Origin: Paenibacillus sp. RUD330
GTDB taxonomy: Bacteria; Bacillota; Bacilli; Paenibacillales; Paenibacillaceae
Direction of reading: 5' to 3'
Assembly (NCBI RefSeq): GCF_002243345.2
Contig: NZ_CP022655.2
Span: 2,916,501-2,980,500 of the forward strand
Length of the DNA stretch: 64,000 bases
The notes under the pieces are model-generated. The model ran no database searches and was not told the origin of the DNA. It saw nothing but the letters and a program-made list of their open reading frames with translations. The stretch's first letter is position 1. Each line of letters begins with the position of its first letter. Shown in pieces: positions 49,648-58,020 of the stretch. Made by a program: the position numbers and the translations under genes.

Positions 49648-50088
49648 TTACCGTTTTTTTCCGCTCTTGACCAGCCAAGGGTACAGCTGAGCGCCGGGAC
49701 TGGAGGATGCCAGCCAGTATTCCACGCTGCTGGAGCGGCTGGCGATCGATACCCAGTCTCCATAGACGGGAAGCGGATTCGGCACCGGCTGCGGAAATTT
49801 CCTCACGATCAGGTCGCTGTATTCATAGCTGAAAGCAAGACGCCTGTTCAGGTTGTAGAACTGATACACCGCCACGGAGGAGAAGGTCGGGTTGAGCGGC
49901 TCGAAGGCCGCTTCCTTGTCACCAAGCGTGAGCTGCCCGTAGGCGATAAAAGGAATGAGCTTGCGGGAGAGCAGCAGACGCATCCGCGGGAAGTCCTCAT
50001 CTTGCCTGCCTGCCGGAAGCTCCAGCTGACGGCCGTAGCGCTCAGCCTGAGCGGGGGTCGTTATCCAGACCGAATTGAACCGGATCAC
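49648..50088 (-). CDS. Hypothetical protein with a GTG start
   Basis: The 146-residue product has no signal peptide or membrane segment and is rich in aromatic residues (VAVYQFYNLNRRLAFSYEYSDLIVRKFPQPVPNPLPVYGDW). The GTG start (VIRFNSVWITT) is chosen because GGAGGGGGG lies seven bases before it; the ATG 18 bases earlier overlaps the binding site. I do not recognise the family. Confidence 0.65.
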   Translation of the reverse strand: MIRFNSVWITTPAQAERYGRQLELPAGRQDEDFPRMRLLLSRKLIPFIAYGQLTLGDKEAAFEPLNPTFSSVAVYQFYNLNRRLAFSYEYSDLIVRKFPQPVPNPLPVYGDWVSIASRSSSVEYWLASSSPGAQLYPWLVKSGKKR

Positions 50089-50221
50089 CGTCCATCCCCC
50101 CTCCATTCTCGCTCATACATATCCGAAGGAAGGCCGTTATATTCCCGAGCAGGACGGAGGAGAATCATAATCAAGGGCGAACATAAATAAAGGCCGGATC
50201 AAGGGATCCGACCTGTGTATA

Positions 50222-50250
50222 TTGAAATAGAAGCCAATAAATGATATGAT
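50222..50250 (+). promoter_or_regulatory. SigA promoter of helD
   Basis: TTGAAA (50222-50227) is 17 bases upstream of TATGAT (50245-50250). The leader of about 130 bases contains a CCTGCCG/CGGCAGG hairpin. Confidence 0.8.
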
Positions 50251-50385
50251 CCATTAGATGGTCAAAAGAAATGAGCTAAATCACATTTATCTCAATCGTA
50301 TTATACACCCCTTCTCCCCTGCCGTCAATCTTTTTTTCGGCAGGCTGACAGCCGGTGAATACGAACCAAGGAAAGGAAGTGCCCC

Positions 50386-52749
50386 ATGGCAAACCGCGAG
50401 GTATGGAAGCAGGAGCAGGACCGCGTCGATGCCGTGCGCGGGGAGCTGCAGACGAGGATCGCTCGCGACGAGCCGCTCGTATCGGATCTCAAAACGCAGG
50501 TCGTCGATATCCGCGCCGACTTCTGGGATGATGTGACCGTCAACCTGACGGCCGGCGACGATCGGCTGGAGACGGCGATAAGCATGAAGCAGCAGGCGGA
50601 AATCCTCTCCGAGCGCGAGCGCAGCCACCGCCATCTGCGGGAAGGTTTGACGAAAATGCGCCGCCTGCTGCCGTCTCCCTATTTCGGCCGCATCGATTTT
50701 CAAGAAAATGAAGCCGGCGGCAGCACCGATCCGGTCTATATCGGCACCGCCTCCTTCCTCACCGAAGACGGGGAGAGCTTCCTCGTCTACGATTGGAGAA
50801 CGCCTGTAGCCAGCCTTTATTACGATTACGGACCCGGGCCCGCTTCCTACGACACCCCTGGGGGGCTCATCGAAGGCGAAATGACGCTGAAGCGGCAGTT
50901 CACCATTCGCGACGGCGTCATCAAGGCCATGTTCGACACAGGGATGACCATCGGCGACGAGCTGCTGCAGGAAGCTCTCAGCCGCAGCTCGACCTCCCAG
51001 ATGCAGTCCATCGTCGGGACGATCCAGCGGGAGCAGAACGCCATCATCCGCAACGACCTCTCCAGGCTGCTGATCGTCCAGGGCGCCGCCGGCAGCGGCA
51101 AGACATCCGCCGCTCTGCAGCGGGTGGCATACCTGCTGTATAAGCACCGCACGCGGATCGGCGCGGACCAGATGGTGCTGTTCTCCCCCAATCCGATGTT
51201 CAACAGCTATATTTCCTCGGTGCTGCCTGAGCTCGGCGAGGAGAATATCCGGCAAACGACATTCCAGCAGTATGTGGAGTCGCGTCTGGGCCGCCGGTAC
51301 GACATCGAGGACATCAATGACCAGCTCGAAGCGATATTGGACGATTCCGGCGACGCCGCCCGGCGCAGCCTGCGCCTCGAGGCCATCCGCTACAAAAACT
51401 CCGCGGGCTTCCTGGAATCGATTCAATCGTTCGCGGACAGCCTGCTTCAGTCCGGCATGAAATTCCGCGGCTTCAAGTTCAGGGGCAAGCTGCTCATCAG
51501 CCGCGAAGACATCGGCACCCGCTTCTACGGCTGCGAGCCCCATATCCGGCTGCCGAACCGCATCGAGCTGCTGCGCGACTGGCTCCTGGAGGAGCTGGCT
51601 AGGCTGGAGCAGGAGGAATGCGCCGAGGAATGGGTGCGCAACGAAATCGAATATCTCGACAATGACCGTTATCAGAGCATCTACAATCAAATGCGCAAGC
51701 AGCGGGGAAAGAGCGGCGGGGAGCTTGACGAGAGCGCGCTGGAGGAAAGGCTGCTGCGGGAGCAGCTCGTCCGCGAGGCTTTCAAGCCGCTGCGCCGGAT
51801 GGCCGCAAGGCTGGCGTGGATCGACATGCACAACCTTTATCTGCAGCTGTTCCGGGAAGATGCCGCCGGACCCGGCCTGCCGCCGTCCTGGGCGGATGTA
51901 TGCCGCTTCACTCGCGAACGGCTTGCCGAACGCTGTCTTCCCTACGAGGACGCCTCGCCCATGCTTTATCTGACGGAGCTGGTCCAGGGCTTCCGCACCA
52001 ATACCGGCATCCGGTACGTGCTCGTCGACGAAGCCCAGGACTACTCCCCGTTCCAGTTCCAGTTCCTGAAACGGCTGTTTCCATTCGCGAAGATGACGGC
52101 GCTCGGCGACTTCAACCAAGCCATCTTCGCCCACTCCACAGAACTCGAAGGCAATGCCCTGCTGGCCGGTCTATACGGGGCCGAGGAAACGGAAACGATA
52201 TTGCTCAGCCGTAGCTACCGCTCTACCCGTCCGATCGTCGAGTTCACCCGCTCGATGCTTCCGGGGGGCGATGCCATCATTCCATTCGACCGTCCCGGGG
52301 AGCTGCCCGAGGTGCTCGCCTCCGCCGGCATGGCCGAGCGGGACCGCCTTCTTGCCGCCAGCCTGCTGGAGCTGAGGCAAGCCGGGTCCGGCTCCGCGGC
52401 GGTCATCTGCAAAACGGCGGCCGAAAGCAAGGCGGCGTGGGAAGCGCTGCGCTCCTATCCGGGCTTGGAGGAGCTGCGCCTCGTCACGAAGGATACCGCC
52501 ACATTCCAGAGCGGCCTTATGGTCATTCCCGCTTATCTGGCCAAGGGCGTCGAATTCGACTCCGTGCTCATCCATGACGCTTCGGCCGAAGCGTACGGAG
52601 AAGAACGGCTGCGCAAGCTGTTCTACACGGCTTGCACGAGAGCGATGCACCGCCTGCTGCTGTTCAGCCCGGGCGAACCAAGCCGCTTCATCCTCGAGGC
52701 GGCGGATGGTACCTACAGGCTGGAGACTTCCCTGTCAGCGAAAAATTGA
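50386..52749 (+). CDS. helD: RNA polymerase recycling ATPase HelD
   Basis: The 787-residue protein has the HelD layout: an N-terminal antiparallel coiled coil (residues 1-85) that enters the RNA polymerase secondary channel, then a split UvrD-like superfamily 1 helicase with Walker A GAAGSGKT near 231, Walker B LVDEAQDYSPFQFQFLKRLFP near 545, and motif VI-like FYTACTRAMHRLLLF near 748. HelD releases stalled RNA polymerase from DNA or from inhibitors. AAGGAAAGGAAG precedes the ATG. Confidence 0.93.
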   Translation: MANREVWKQEQDRVDAVRGELQTRIARDEPLVSDLKTQVVDIRADFWDDVTVNLTAGDDRLETAISMKQQAEILSERERSHRHLREGLTKMRRLLPSPYFGRIDFQENEAGGSTDPVYIGTASFLTEDGESFLVYDWRTPVASLYYDYGPGPASYDTPGGLIEGEMTLKRQFTIRDGVIKAMFDTGMTIGDELLQEALSRSSTSQMQSIVGTIQREQNAIIRNDLSRLLIVQGAAGSGKTSAALQRVAYLLYKHRTRIGADQMVLFSPNPMFNSYISSVLPELGEENIRQTTFQQYVESRLGRRYDIEDINDQLEAILDDSGDAARRSLRLEAIRYKNSAGFLESIQSFADSLLQSGMKFRGFKFRGKLLISREDIGTRFYGCEPHIRLPNRIELLRDWLLEELARLEQEECAEEWVRNEIEYLDNDRYQSIYNQMRKQRGKSGGELDESALEERLLREQLVREAFKPLRRMAARLAWIDMHNLYLQLFREDAAGPGLPPSWADVCRFTRERLAERCLPYEDASPMLYLTELVQGFRTNTGIRYVLVDEAQDYSPFQFQFLKRLFPFAKMTALGDFNQAIFAHSTELEGNALLAGLYGAEETETILLSRSYRSTRPIVEFTRSMLPGGDAIIPFDRPGELPEVLASAGMAERDRLLAASLLELRQAGSGSAAVICKTAAESKAAWEALRSYPGLEELRLVTKDTATFQSGLMVIPAYLAKGVEFDSVLIHDASAEAYGEERLRKLFYTACTRAMHRLLLFSPGEPSRFILEAADGTYRLETSLSAKN

Positions 52750-52833
52750 ACGCGCAGCCCGGATGAACGCCCAGTTCCGCTTCCGCATAGGATGTCATAG
52801 ACAGACATCCTGTCGGGAGAGGAAGACGGATTC

Positions 52834-54258
52834 ATGGAGCTCACGCTCACAGCCATCCATTGGGTTTACCTGCTGCTGATCGGCGTCATCGTCGCCTTCA
52901 TGGCGATGCGCCGCGATACGACGGTCGTCTGCGTGCTCGGCATCGGCATCATCGGCTTGCTGGCGAGCGGCACGCTGAGCGGCGCGGTCAGCGGAACGTT
53001 CAACAGCCTTATTTATGCGATCAAGGAACTGTCCGGAACCATCCTCATTATTTCCATCATCGTCGCCATGAGCCGGCTGCTCATGGAAACCGGCGTGAAC
53101 GAGGTGATGATCCGGCCGTTCACGGGACTGATCCGCTCTCAGGGAATGGCCTTCTGGGGAATCGGCCTCATCATGATGGTCGTATCGTTCTTCTTCTGGC
53201 CTTCTCCAGCCGTCGCGCTGATCGGAGCCGTCCTGCTGCCGGTCGCCCTGCGGGTTGGACTTCCGGCTCTCGGGGCTGCCATGGCGATGAACCTGTTCGG
53301 CCACGGCATCGCGTTGTCGGGAGATTACATCATCCAGGGCGCTCCCAAGCTGACGGCGGACGCGGCCGGCCTGCCGGTGTCCCAGGTCATGGAAGCGAGC
53401 GTGCCGCTCGTCATCGTCATGGGCGTCGTCACGACTGTAACGGCCTATTGGTTCATGAGACGCGACCAGAAGTCCGGCGCCTGGCGCGACGGTCTTGTCG
53501 GCTCCGGCTCCGCAGGTTCGATTTTCGGCAGCGATGCGCATGACCGGCCGTCACCGCAGTCCGCCGGCCTTGGCATCGGCGCCAAGAGAGCGCTCGCCGT
53601 CCTCATCCCGCTCCTGTTCGCCGCCGACGTCGCGGTCATGTTCGCCCTCAAGCTGCAGGGAGGGGACGCGACCGCTCTCATCGGAGGAACCGCAGCCTTG
53701 ATCACGGTCGTTCTGTCCATGCTTGCCCACCGCGGCGCGGGACTGGAGAAATCGACCGCCTACATCGTGGACGGCTTTCTGTTCGGCTTCAAGGTGTTCG
53801 GTCCGGTCATCCCGATCGCGGCATTCTTCTACCTCGGCGACTCCGCCCTGCCGTCCTTGTTCGGCGAAGCCGCCCTCCCCGCCGGCTCCCACGGCATCGT
53901 CAACGATCTGGGCGTCGCGCTGGCCCACGCCGTACCGGTCAACGGAACCGTCGCAGCCGTGACGCTGACGGCGGCCGGCGCCATAACCGGCCTCGACGGC
54001 TCCGGGTTCTCCGGCATCTCGCTGGCCGGCTCGATCGCCCATCTGTTCGGCACGGCGATCGGTTCGGGAACCGACACGCTGACCGCGCTGGGGCAGATCG
54101 CGGCCATCTGGGTCGGCGGCGGCACGCTGGTGCCGTGGGCGCTCATTCCGGCGGCGGCGATTTGCGGCGTCAGCCCGTTCGAGCTCGCGCGCCGCAATTT
54201 GAAGCCGGTGCTGATCGGACTCGCCGTGACGACGGTCGCGGCGATCTTCCTGCTCTAA
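52834..54258 (+). CDS. Putative permease of the ion-transporter (GntP/CitM-like) type
   Basis: The 474-residue protein has 10-12 membrane spans and no catalytic domain. Segments such as FFFWPSPAVALIGAVLLPVALRVGLPALGAAMAMNLFGHGIALSGDYIIQGAPKLTADAAG (residues 125-185) and a later SGTDTLTALGQIAAIWVGGGTLVPW resemble the paired re-entrant layout of carboxylate/gluconate transporters of the IT superfamily. The substrate is unknown. It lies 85 bases after helD and may share its transcript; a terminator follows. Confidence 0.65.
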   Translation: MELTLTAIHWVYLLLIGVIVAFMAMRRDTTVVCVLGIGIIGLLASGTLSGAVSGTFNSLIYAIKELSGTILIISIIVAMSRLLMETGVNEVMIRPFTGLIRSQGMAFWGIGLIMMVVSFFFWPSPAVALIGAVLLPVALRVGLPALGAAMAMNLFGHGIALSGDYIIQGAPKLTADAAGLPVSQVMEASVPLVIVMGVVTTVTAYWFMRRDQKSGAWRDGLVGSGSAGSIFGSDAHDRPSPQSAGLGIGAKRALAVLIPLLFAADVAVMFALKLQGGDATALIGGTAALITVVLSMLAHRGAGLEKSTAYIVDGFLFGFKVFGPVIPIAAFFYLGDSALPSLFGEAALPAGSHGIVNDLGVALAHAVPVNGTVAAVTLTAAGAITGLDGSGFSGISLAGSIAHLFGTAIGSGTDTLTALGQIAAIWVGGGTLVPWALIPAAAICGVSPFELARRNLKPVLIGLAVTTVAAIFLL

Positions 54259-54285
54259 GATCTTTGTTGCTGCCCGCCGAACGAC

Positions 54286-54322
54286 AAAAGCCTGAAGCCC
54301 ATGAAAGGGGCTTCAGGCTTTT
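54286..54322 (+). terminator. Terminator after the permease
   Basis: AAAAGCCTGAAGCCC pairs perfectly with GGGCTTCAGGCTTTT. Confidence 0.9.
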
Positions 54323-54388
54323 TCGTCCTGATTGGATTCAGGCTTTATCATCCTGTTGGGAATCGGGCTTTTTCGTCCCAGGCTTCAA
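54314..54388. repeat. 25-bp tandem repeat, three units, next to a terminator
   Basis: Units starting at 54314, 54339 and 54364 share the pattern CAGGCTTT.TC.TCCTG.TTGG. The first unit is the right arm of the terminator stem. Confidence 0.6.
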
Positions 54389-54478
54389 ATTTCCCGTCGT
54401 TTCACGACATCTAGGCCTTCATGCCCGCCAGCATGAAGGCTCGGCCCTCTGCATCGCTCCAGGCTTCCGGCCCTTCTC

Positions 54479-55651
54479 CTACAAGAATGGCTTTGCCGAT
54501 ACTCCAATGTTTTTGGTCCAGCTTTTGCCGCTGTCCCTGGTGGAGTAGACCGCCGTCCCGCCGTCGCCGTCGACGGTGATCCAGCCGATGGCGGGACTCG
54601 CGAAGCTGATCGCCGCGCCTCCGAATCCCGGCAGCATGCCGCCGCTGCTCCAAGTCCTGCCACCATCCGAGGAGCGGCCGATGCCGACCTTGCCGGCCGC
54701 AGGAGAGTAGCCGGACAGAATGGCCGTGGCGCCGATCAGCTCCAGCTCGCCGGGATGCCCTCCCGGAGAAGCGGGCCCCATGCCGGTGACGGCTTCTCCT
54801 TCGCCGGGGGCGTGTCCGCCTCCGGCCGTATTCTGTCCGATCGTCCGGATCCATGTCGATCCCGAATCCGAGGAAGCATAGAGCGAATACGATTGCTGCG
54901 ACATGCCCGCTCCTCCCATGAGCATCACCCACACGGCTTGCCCGGACACGCGCACGACGCCTCCGGTCGGCGCGTCGGACGAGACCGACAGCTTGGCCGC
55001 CCAGCTCCTGCCCCCGTCCAGCGTCTGCTCCAGCCGGTATCCCTTGGATGGATCGACGACGACCGCCCAGCCGGTGTTGCGGCTGGAGAACTCAGCGCCC
55101 CGCGTGTTCGGAGGCGTCGGAATCCTGCTCCAGCTGATCCCGCCATCCGACGTATAGTAGGAAAAGGCGCGGCTGTACCCGAATCCGCGCGATGCGTCCA
55201 GAAACCGTATCCGCTCCAGATCGGCCGTCCCCGGCTTGAGCTTCTCCCATGCGGATCCGCCGTCGGCCGTCTTGATCAGCGCGTTCGGTCCGGACGCCGC
55301 GGATCGGGCCAGCGCCCATCCGGTCGTATTGGACACGAAGTCCATCTGCGAGAACTGCCAAGTGCCTTGATAGATCGACTGCCAGTTGCAGCCGCCGTCG
55401 GAGGTGCCGATCAAAAAACCGTTGCCGGCGGCCCTTCCGGTCGTCGGATTCAGGAAGTCGAGAGACGAGAAGCGGAAGCTCCCGCCTCCTGCGGGCTCGC
55501 CGGCGAAGATGCCATGGTCTCCGTCCGTGCAGACCGGAGCCGCCGCATCGGCCAAGCCGGGTTTGCCCAGGCTGCCGATGGGACCGGCCGAAGCCAGGAG
55601 AACGCCGAGAATGGCGGCAGAAGCAATGAACGAGCGTTGAATGGATTTCAT
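54479..55651 (-). CDS. Secreted YCF48/BNR-repeat beta-propeller protein
   Basis: The 390-residue protein has a Sec signal peptide (MKSIQRSFIASAAILGVLLASAGPIG) and then repeated propeller blades with the YCF48/BNR pattern: GFLIGTSDGGCNWQSIY, ALIKTADGGSAWEKL, SYYTSDGGISWSRI, QTLDGGRSWAAKL, YASSDSGSTWIRT, GRSSDGGRTWSSG, VYSTRDSGKSWTKN. Family members bind proteins or sugars; no enzymatic activity can be assigned. AAGGAGAGG precedes the ATG. A second frame after the stop also looks coding for about 30 codons, so a late frameshift is possible. Confidence 0.8.
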   Translation of the reverse strand: MKSIQRSFIASAAILGVLLASAGPIGSLGKPGLADAAAPVCTDGDHGIFAGEPAGGGSFRFSSLDFLNPTTGRAAGNGFLIGTSDGGCNWQSIYQGTWQFSQMDFVSNTTGWALARSAASGPNALIKTADGGSAWEKLKPGTADLERIRFLDASRGFGYSRAFSYYTSDGGISWSRIPTPPNTRGAEFSSRNTGWAVVVDPSKGYRLEQTLDGGRSWAAKLSVSSDAPTGGVVRVSGQAVWVMLMGGAGMSQQSYSLYASSDSGSTWIRTIGQNTAGGGHAPGEGEAVTGMGPASPGGHPGELELIGATAILSGYSPAAGKVGIGRSSDGGRTWSSGGMLPGFGGAAISFASPAIGWITVDGDGGTAVYSTRDSGKSWTKNIGVSAKPFL

Positions 55652-55830
55652 GACTGAGCGACCTCTCCTTGTGGCAACCCTGTTCTCAGGGTGTGGTTGA
55701 TTGGGCATGAAGCTGTTTGCGTGCATCGGCGCGGGCATTCGCGGCATTCCTTGCTGCTTGGATGGCGACATGCAGAGTCCATGCGAATATTCTCGAGCTC
55801 GGCTAGCTGCTCGACCGCAGGAACTCTCCT
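55652..55830. other. Gap upstream of the YCF48 gene
   Basis: No credible gene. It should contain the promoter of the YCF48-like gene, but no clear -35/-10 pair is seen. Confidence 0.4.
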
Positions 55831-55832
55831 GC

Positions 55833-56012
55833 GATGCTTGCCGCACATAACTGCCAGATTCGCTGGATCATGCTTGCCGAACACATAGCTGCCGGATGCT
55901 GGATCATGCTTGCGGCACACATAGATGCCGGATGCGCAGGATCATGCTGCCGCATACATAGCTGCCGGATGCACGGGATCATGCCCAACGCACATAGATG
56001 GAAAATGCATGG
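55833..56012. repeat. Degenerate tandem repeat with a 36-38 bp unit (minisatellite)
   Basis: Five units, with GATC anchors at 55866, 55902, 55940 and 55977 preceded by a partial first unit from 55833, follow the pattern GATCATGCTTGCCGCACACA-TAGCTGCCGGATGC. Unit lengths vary (36, 38, 37), which breaks the reading frame and argues against a protein repeat. No spacers or flanking cas genes are present. Confidence 0.75.
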
Positions 56013-56352
56013 GAAAACCGCTCGCCGCATTCGGCCGCTCATGCAGCGGAGTCTTGCGATCACGGCAGCAGCGTTCCATTCCCGAACGGGCTTCCCCGAC
56101 ATCTTGATAACGCGATTTGAAGCCGACATGTTGCATTTCCAAACGGACAGTCTCTTCATTTCCCGCTTGCGGGACGGAGTCTATGGTCCGGGAGCTATCG
56201 TTCTATTTGCCCCTATGGAGCCTGATAAAACAACGTTTTGCCCGAAGTCATGCCAGGCATTCCCGGCGAAACGGCGATCCTTCGGTTGCAAGAGGTTCAG
56301 CGGTCTCGTTTTCCGCCTCGTCCAATCGGTTAATGAGCACATATCCAACCGA
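56013..56352. other. Gap between the minisatellite and the 57-residue gene
   Basis: No supported gene. The long open frames through here are composed of the repeat and unrelated sequence and have no ribosome binding sites. Confidence 0.4.
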
Positions 56353-56370
56353 AATCAAGGAGGAACAACG

Positions 56371-56544
56371 ATGAACAAAAAACTGCTCGCTACTGCCGTC
56401 GGCGCCGGAGTCACCTACTTGATGCGCAACAAGTCCGCCCGCGACAAATTGTTCAGCACCGTCAAATCATTGGCTTCCGGAGCTTCGGGCAGCCGTCCTG
56501 CAGCAACGGGGACGGAAAGGCCGCTGAACGAAACGGCCAAGTAA
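56371..56544 (+). CDS. Small protein (57 residues) with a hydrophobic start
   Basis: The product begins MNKKLLATAVGAGVTYLMRN, a short hydrophobic segment of marginal length, and continues as a basic, Ser/Gly-rich tail. It is clearly a gene: AAGGAGG lies eight bases before the ATG. The family is unknown; the pattern resembles small Bacillales stress or YtxH-like proteins, without certainty. Confidence 0.65.
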   Translation: MNKKLLATAVGAGVTYLMRNKSARDKLFSTVKSLASGASGSRPAATGTERPLNETAK

Positions 56545-56682
56545 TCCAGCTGGCAGCCGGTCCATCCATTGCGATGGCCGGCTGTCTTGCCGTTCGGGAG
56601 CCGGGACAGCCCATCCGCACCTCTTGTCGGATGCTTGGATCTGCTTTCCCCTCCTCATTTCCATTTTGATGCCGGCAAAAAG

Positions 56683-56704
56683 ACCGGTCCCAGAAAGGAA
56701 CCGG
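56683..56704 (-). terminator. Probable terminator after uppP
   Basis: CCGGTCC pairs with GGAACCGG with one bulged A. On the minus strand it is followed by TTTTTGCC. Confidence 0.55.
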
Positions 56705-56748
56705 CCCGTCCATGGATGCAATCGATGCCGCGACCTGCCGACGCAGTC

Positions 56749-57543
56749 CTACAGGACGACGAACAGGAAGAAAACCGCCGCAAGCGCAAAGCGGTAATAA
56801 GCGAACCAGCTGAGCTTGAGCTTCTTGATCAGGTTGATGAACGTGGTCACCGCGATGAGGCCGACAATGAAGGAGACGACCAGGCCGACTGCGAACAGGC
56901 CGTAATCCTCCGGCACGAGCAGGTCGCGGCTCTTGATGAGATCGACGCCGGTAGCGCCGATCATCATCGGAACGGACAGGATGAAGGTGAAGTCGGCTGC
57001 CGCCTTTTGGCTCGTTCCCATGAAGATGCCTCCGGAAATCGTGGAGCCGGACCGGGAGAAGCCGGACCACAGCGCGAGAATTTGGAAGATGCCGATCCCG
57101 AACGCCTGCTTGTACGTGATGTCGTCTACCGTCTCGGCGGAAGGCAGGCGGCCTTTCTGGTACCGCTCCGCGAAAATCATCAGGATGCCTCCCACGATCA
57201 AGGCGACCAGAACCGATTTGAAGTTGAACAGGTATTCCTTGATGAAGCCATGCAGCAGGACGCCCAGTATGCCTGCCGGAATCATGCCCAGAATGATGTG
57301 GATCAGATTGAGGCCGGATTTTTTGGAGAAATCGAATTTGAGGAACCCGACGAAACGCTTGAAATAAAGAACGAACACGGCGAGAACGGCTCCAAGCTGG
57401 ACGACGACCTCGAACACCGTGGCCCGATCGCCGACGAAATCGAGCAGCTTGGCGGCCAGAATCATGTGGCCGGTAGACGATACGGGAATAAATTCGGTCA
57501 ATCCTTCAATAATGCCCAATATGATCGCTTTGATATAATCCAA
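56749..57543 (-). CDS. uppP: Undecaprenyl-diphosphatase UppP (BacA)
   Basis: The 264-residue integral membrane protein (about seven spans) has both BacA motifs: LTEFIPVSSTGHM at residues 15-27 (the (E/Q)xxxE-like region with the catalytic Ser/His) and FSRSGSTISGGI near 170-182 (PGxSRSxxT-like, here GFSRSGSTI). It recycles undecaprenyl diphosphate to the monophosphate carrier for cell-wall synthesis and gives bacitracin tolerance. Confidence 0.96.
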   Translation of the reverse strand: MDYIKAIILGIIEGLTEFIPVSSTGHMILAAKLLDFVGDRATVFEVVVQLGAVLAVFVLYFKRFVGFLKFDFSKKSGLNLIHIILGMIPAGILGVLLHGFIKEYLFNFKSVLVALIVGGILMIFAERYQKGRLPSAETVDDITYKQAFGIGIFQILALWSGFSRSGSTISGGIFMGTSQKAAADFTFILSVPMMIGATGVDLIKSRDLLVPEDYGLFAVGLVVSFIVGLIAVTTFINLIKKLKLSWFAYYRFALAAVFFLFVVL

Positions 57544-57615
57544 GATATCCGCTCCCCTAACTTCCTATGTATGGACTCGGCAGGCAGCGCCAGGCTCGGC
57601 CTGCCGCCTCCGCCT

Positions 57616-57975
57616 TCAGTAGCCGGCCTCGACCGACGCAAGCACGACATAGATCAGATCGTTCACGTCCTGCTTGTCTTCCAGCACGATGCCGCTCGAC
57701 GTGAGCATGCCTCCGGCCACGACCTCGATGGAAACCTCCCCGTAGGGAAGCTCCGCGCGAACGGCTTCCAGATCCAGCTTCTCTTCGTCGCAGGGCACGG
57801 CCAGCCGCACCCTCACCTTCATATTCTCCAGCTTGCCTTCCGGCAGCACGGTGCGGATGCCGGGCATGGAATTGCGGTGGATCGCATCCTGCACAGCCCT
57901 TACCGCAGCCTTGGTCACGTTCTGTCCATGCAGATCCGTCCCCATGCCGAGCTCGATGAACATTACTTGCCGCAT
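57616..57975 (-). CDS. Lin0512-family protein
   Basis: The 119-residue protein matches the Lin0512 family: MRQVMFIELGMGTDLHGQNVTKAAVRAVQDAIHRNSMPGIR at the start, then VRVRLAVPCDEEKLDLEAVRAELPYG and EVVAGGMLTSSGIVLEDKQDVNDLIYVVLASVEAGY. Its function is unknown. GGGGAGGAG lies upstream of the chosen ATG. It lies between the DUF3900 gene and uppP on the same strand. Confidence 0.88.
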   Translation of the reverse strand: MRQVMFIELGMGTDLHGQNVTKAAVRAVQDAIHRNSMPGIRTVLPEGKLENMKVRVRLAVPCDEEKLDLEAVRAELPYGEVSIEVVAGGMLTSSGIVLEDKQDVNDLIYVVLASVEAGY

Positions 57976-58020
57976 GAATTCACTCCTCCCCATGTGGTTT
58001 CGGACCGCTGCCCTCGACGC

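Noticed and set aside
55833-56012. CRISPR-like array
   Set aside because: Units adjoin without unique spacers, vary in length and sequence, and no cas genes are near.
55834-56544. 236-codon plus-strand frame through the minisatellite
   Set aside because: The repeat units have unequal length, so the frame is accidental; a strong binding site places the real start at 56371.
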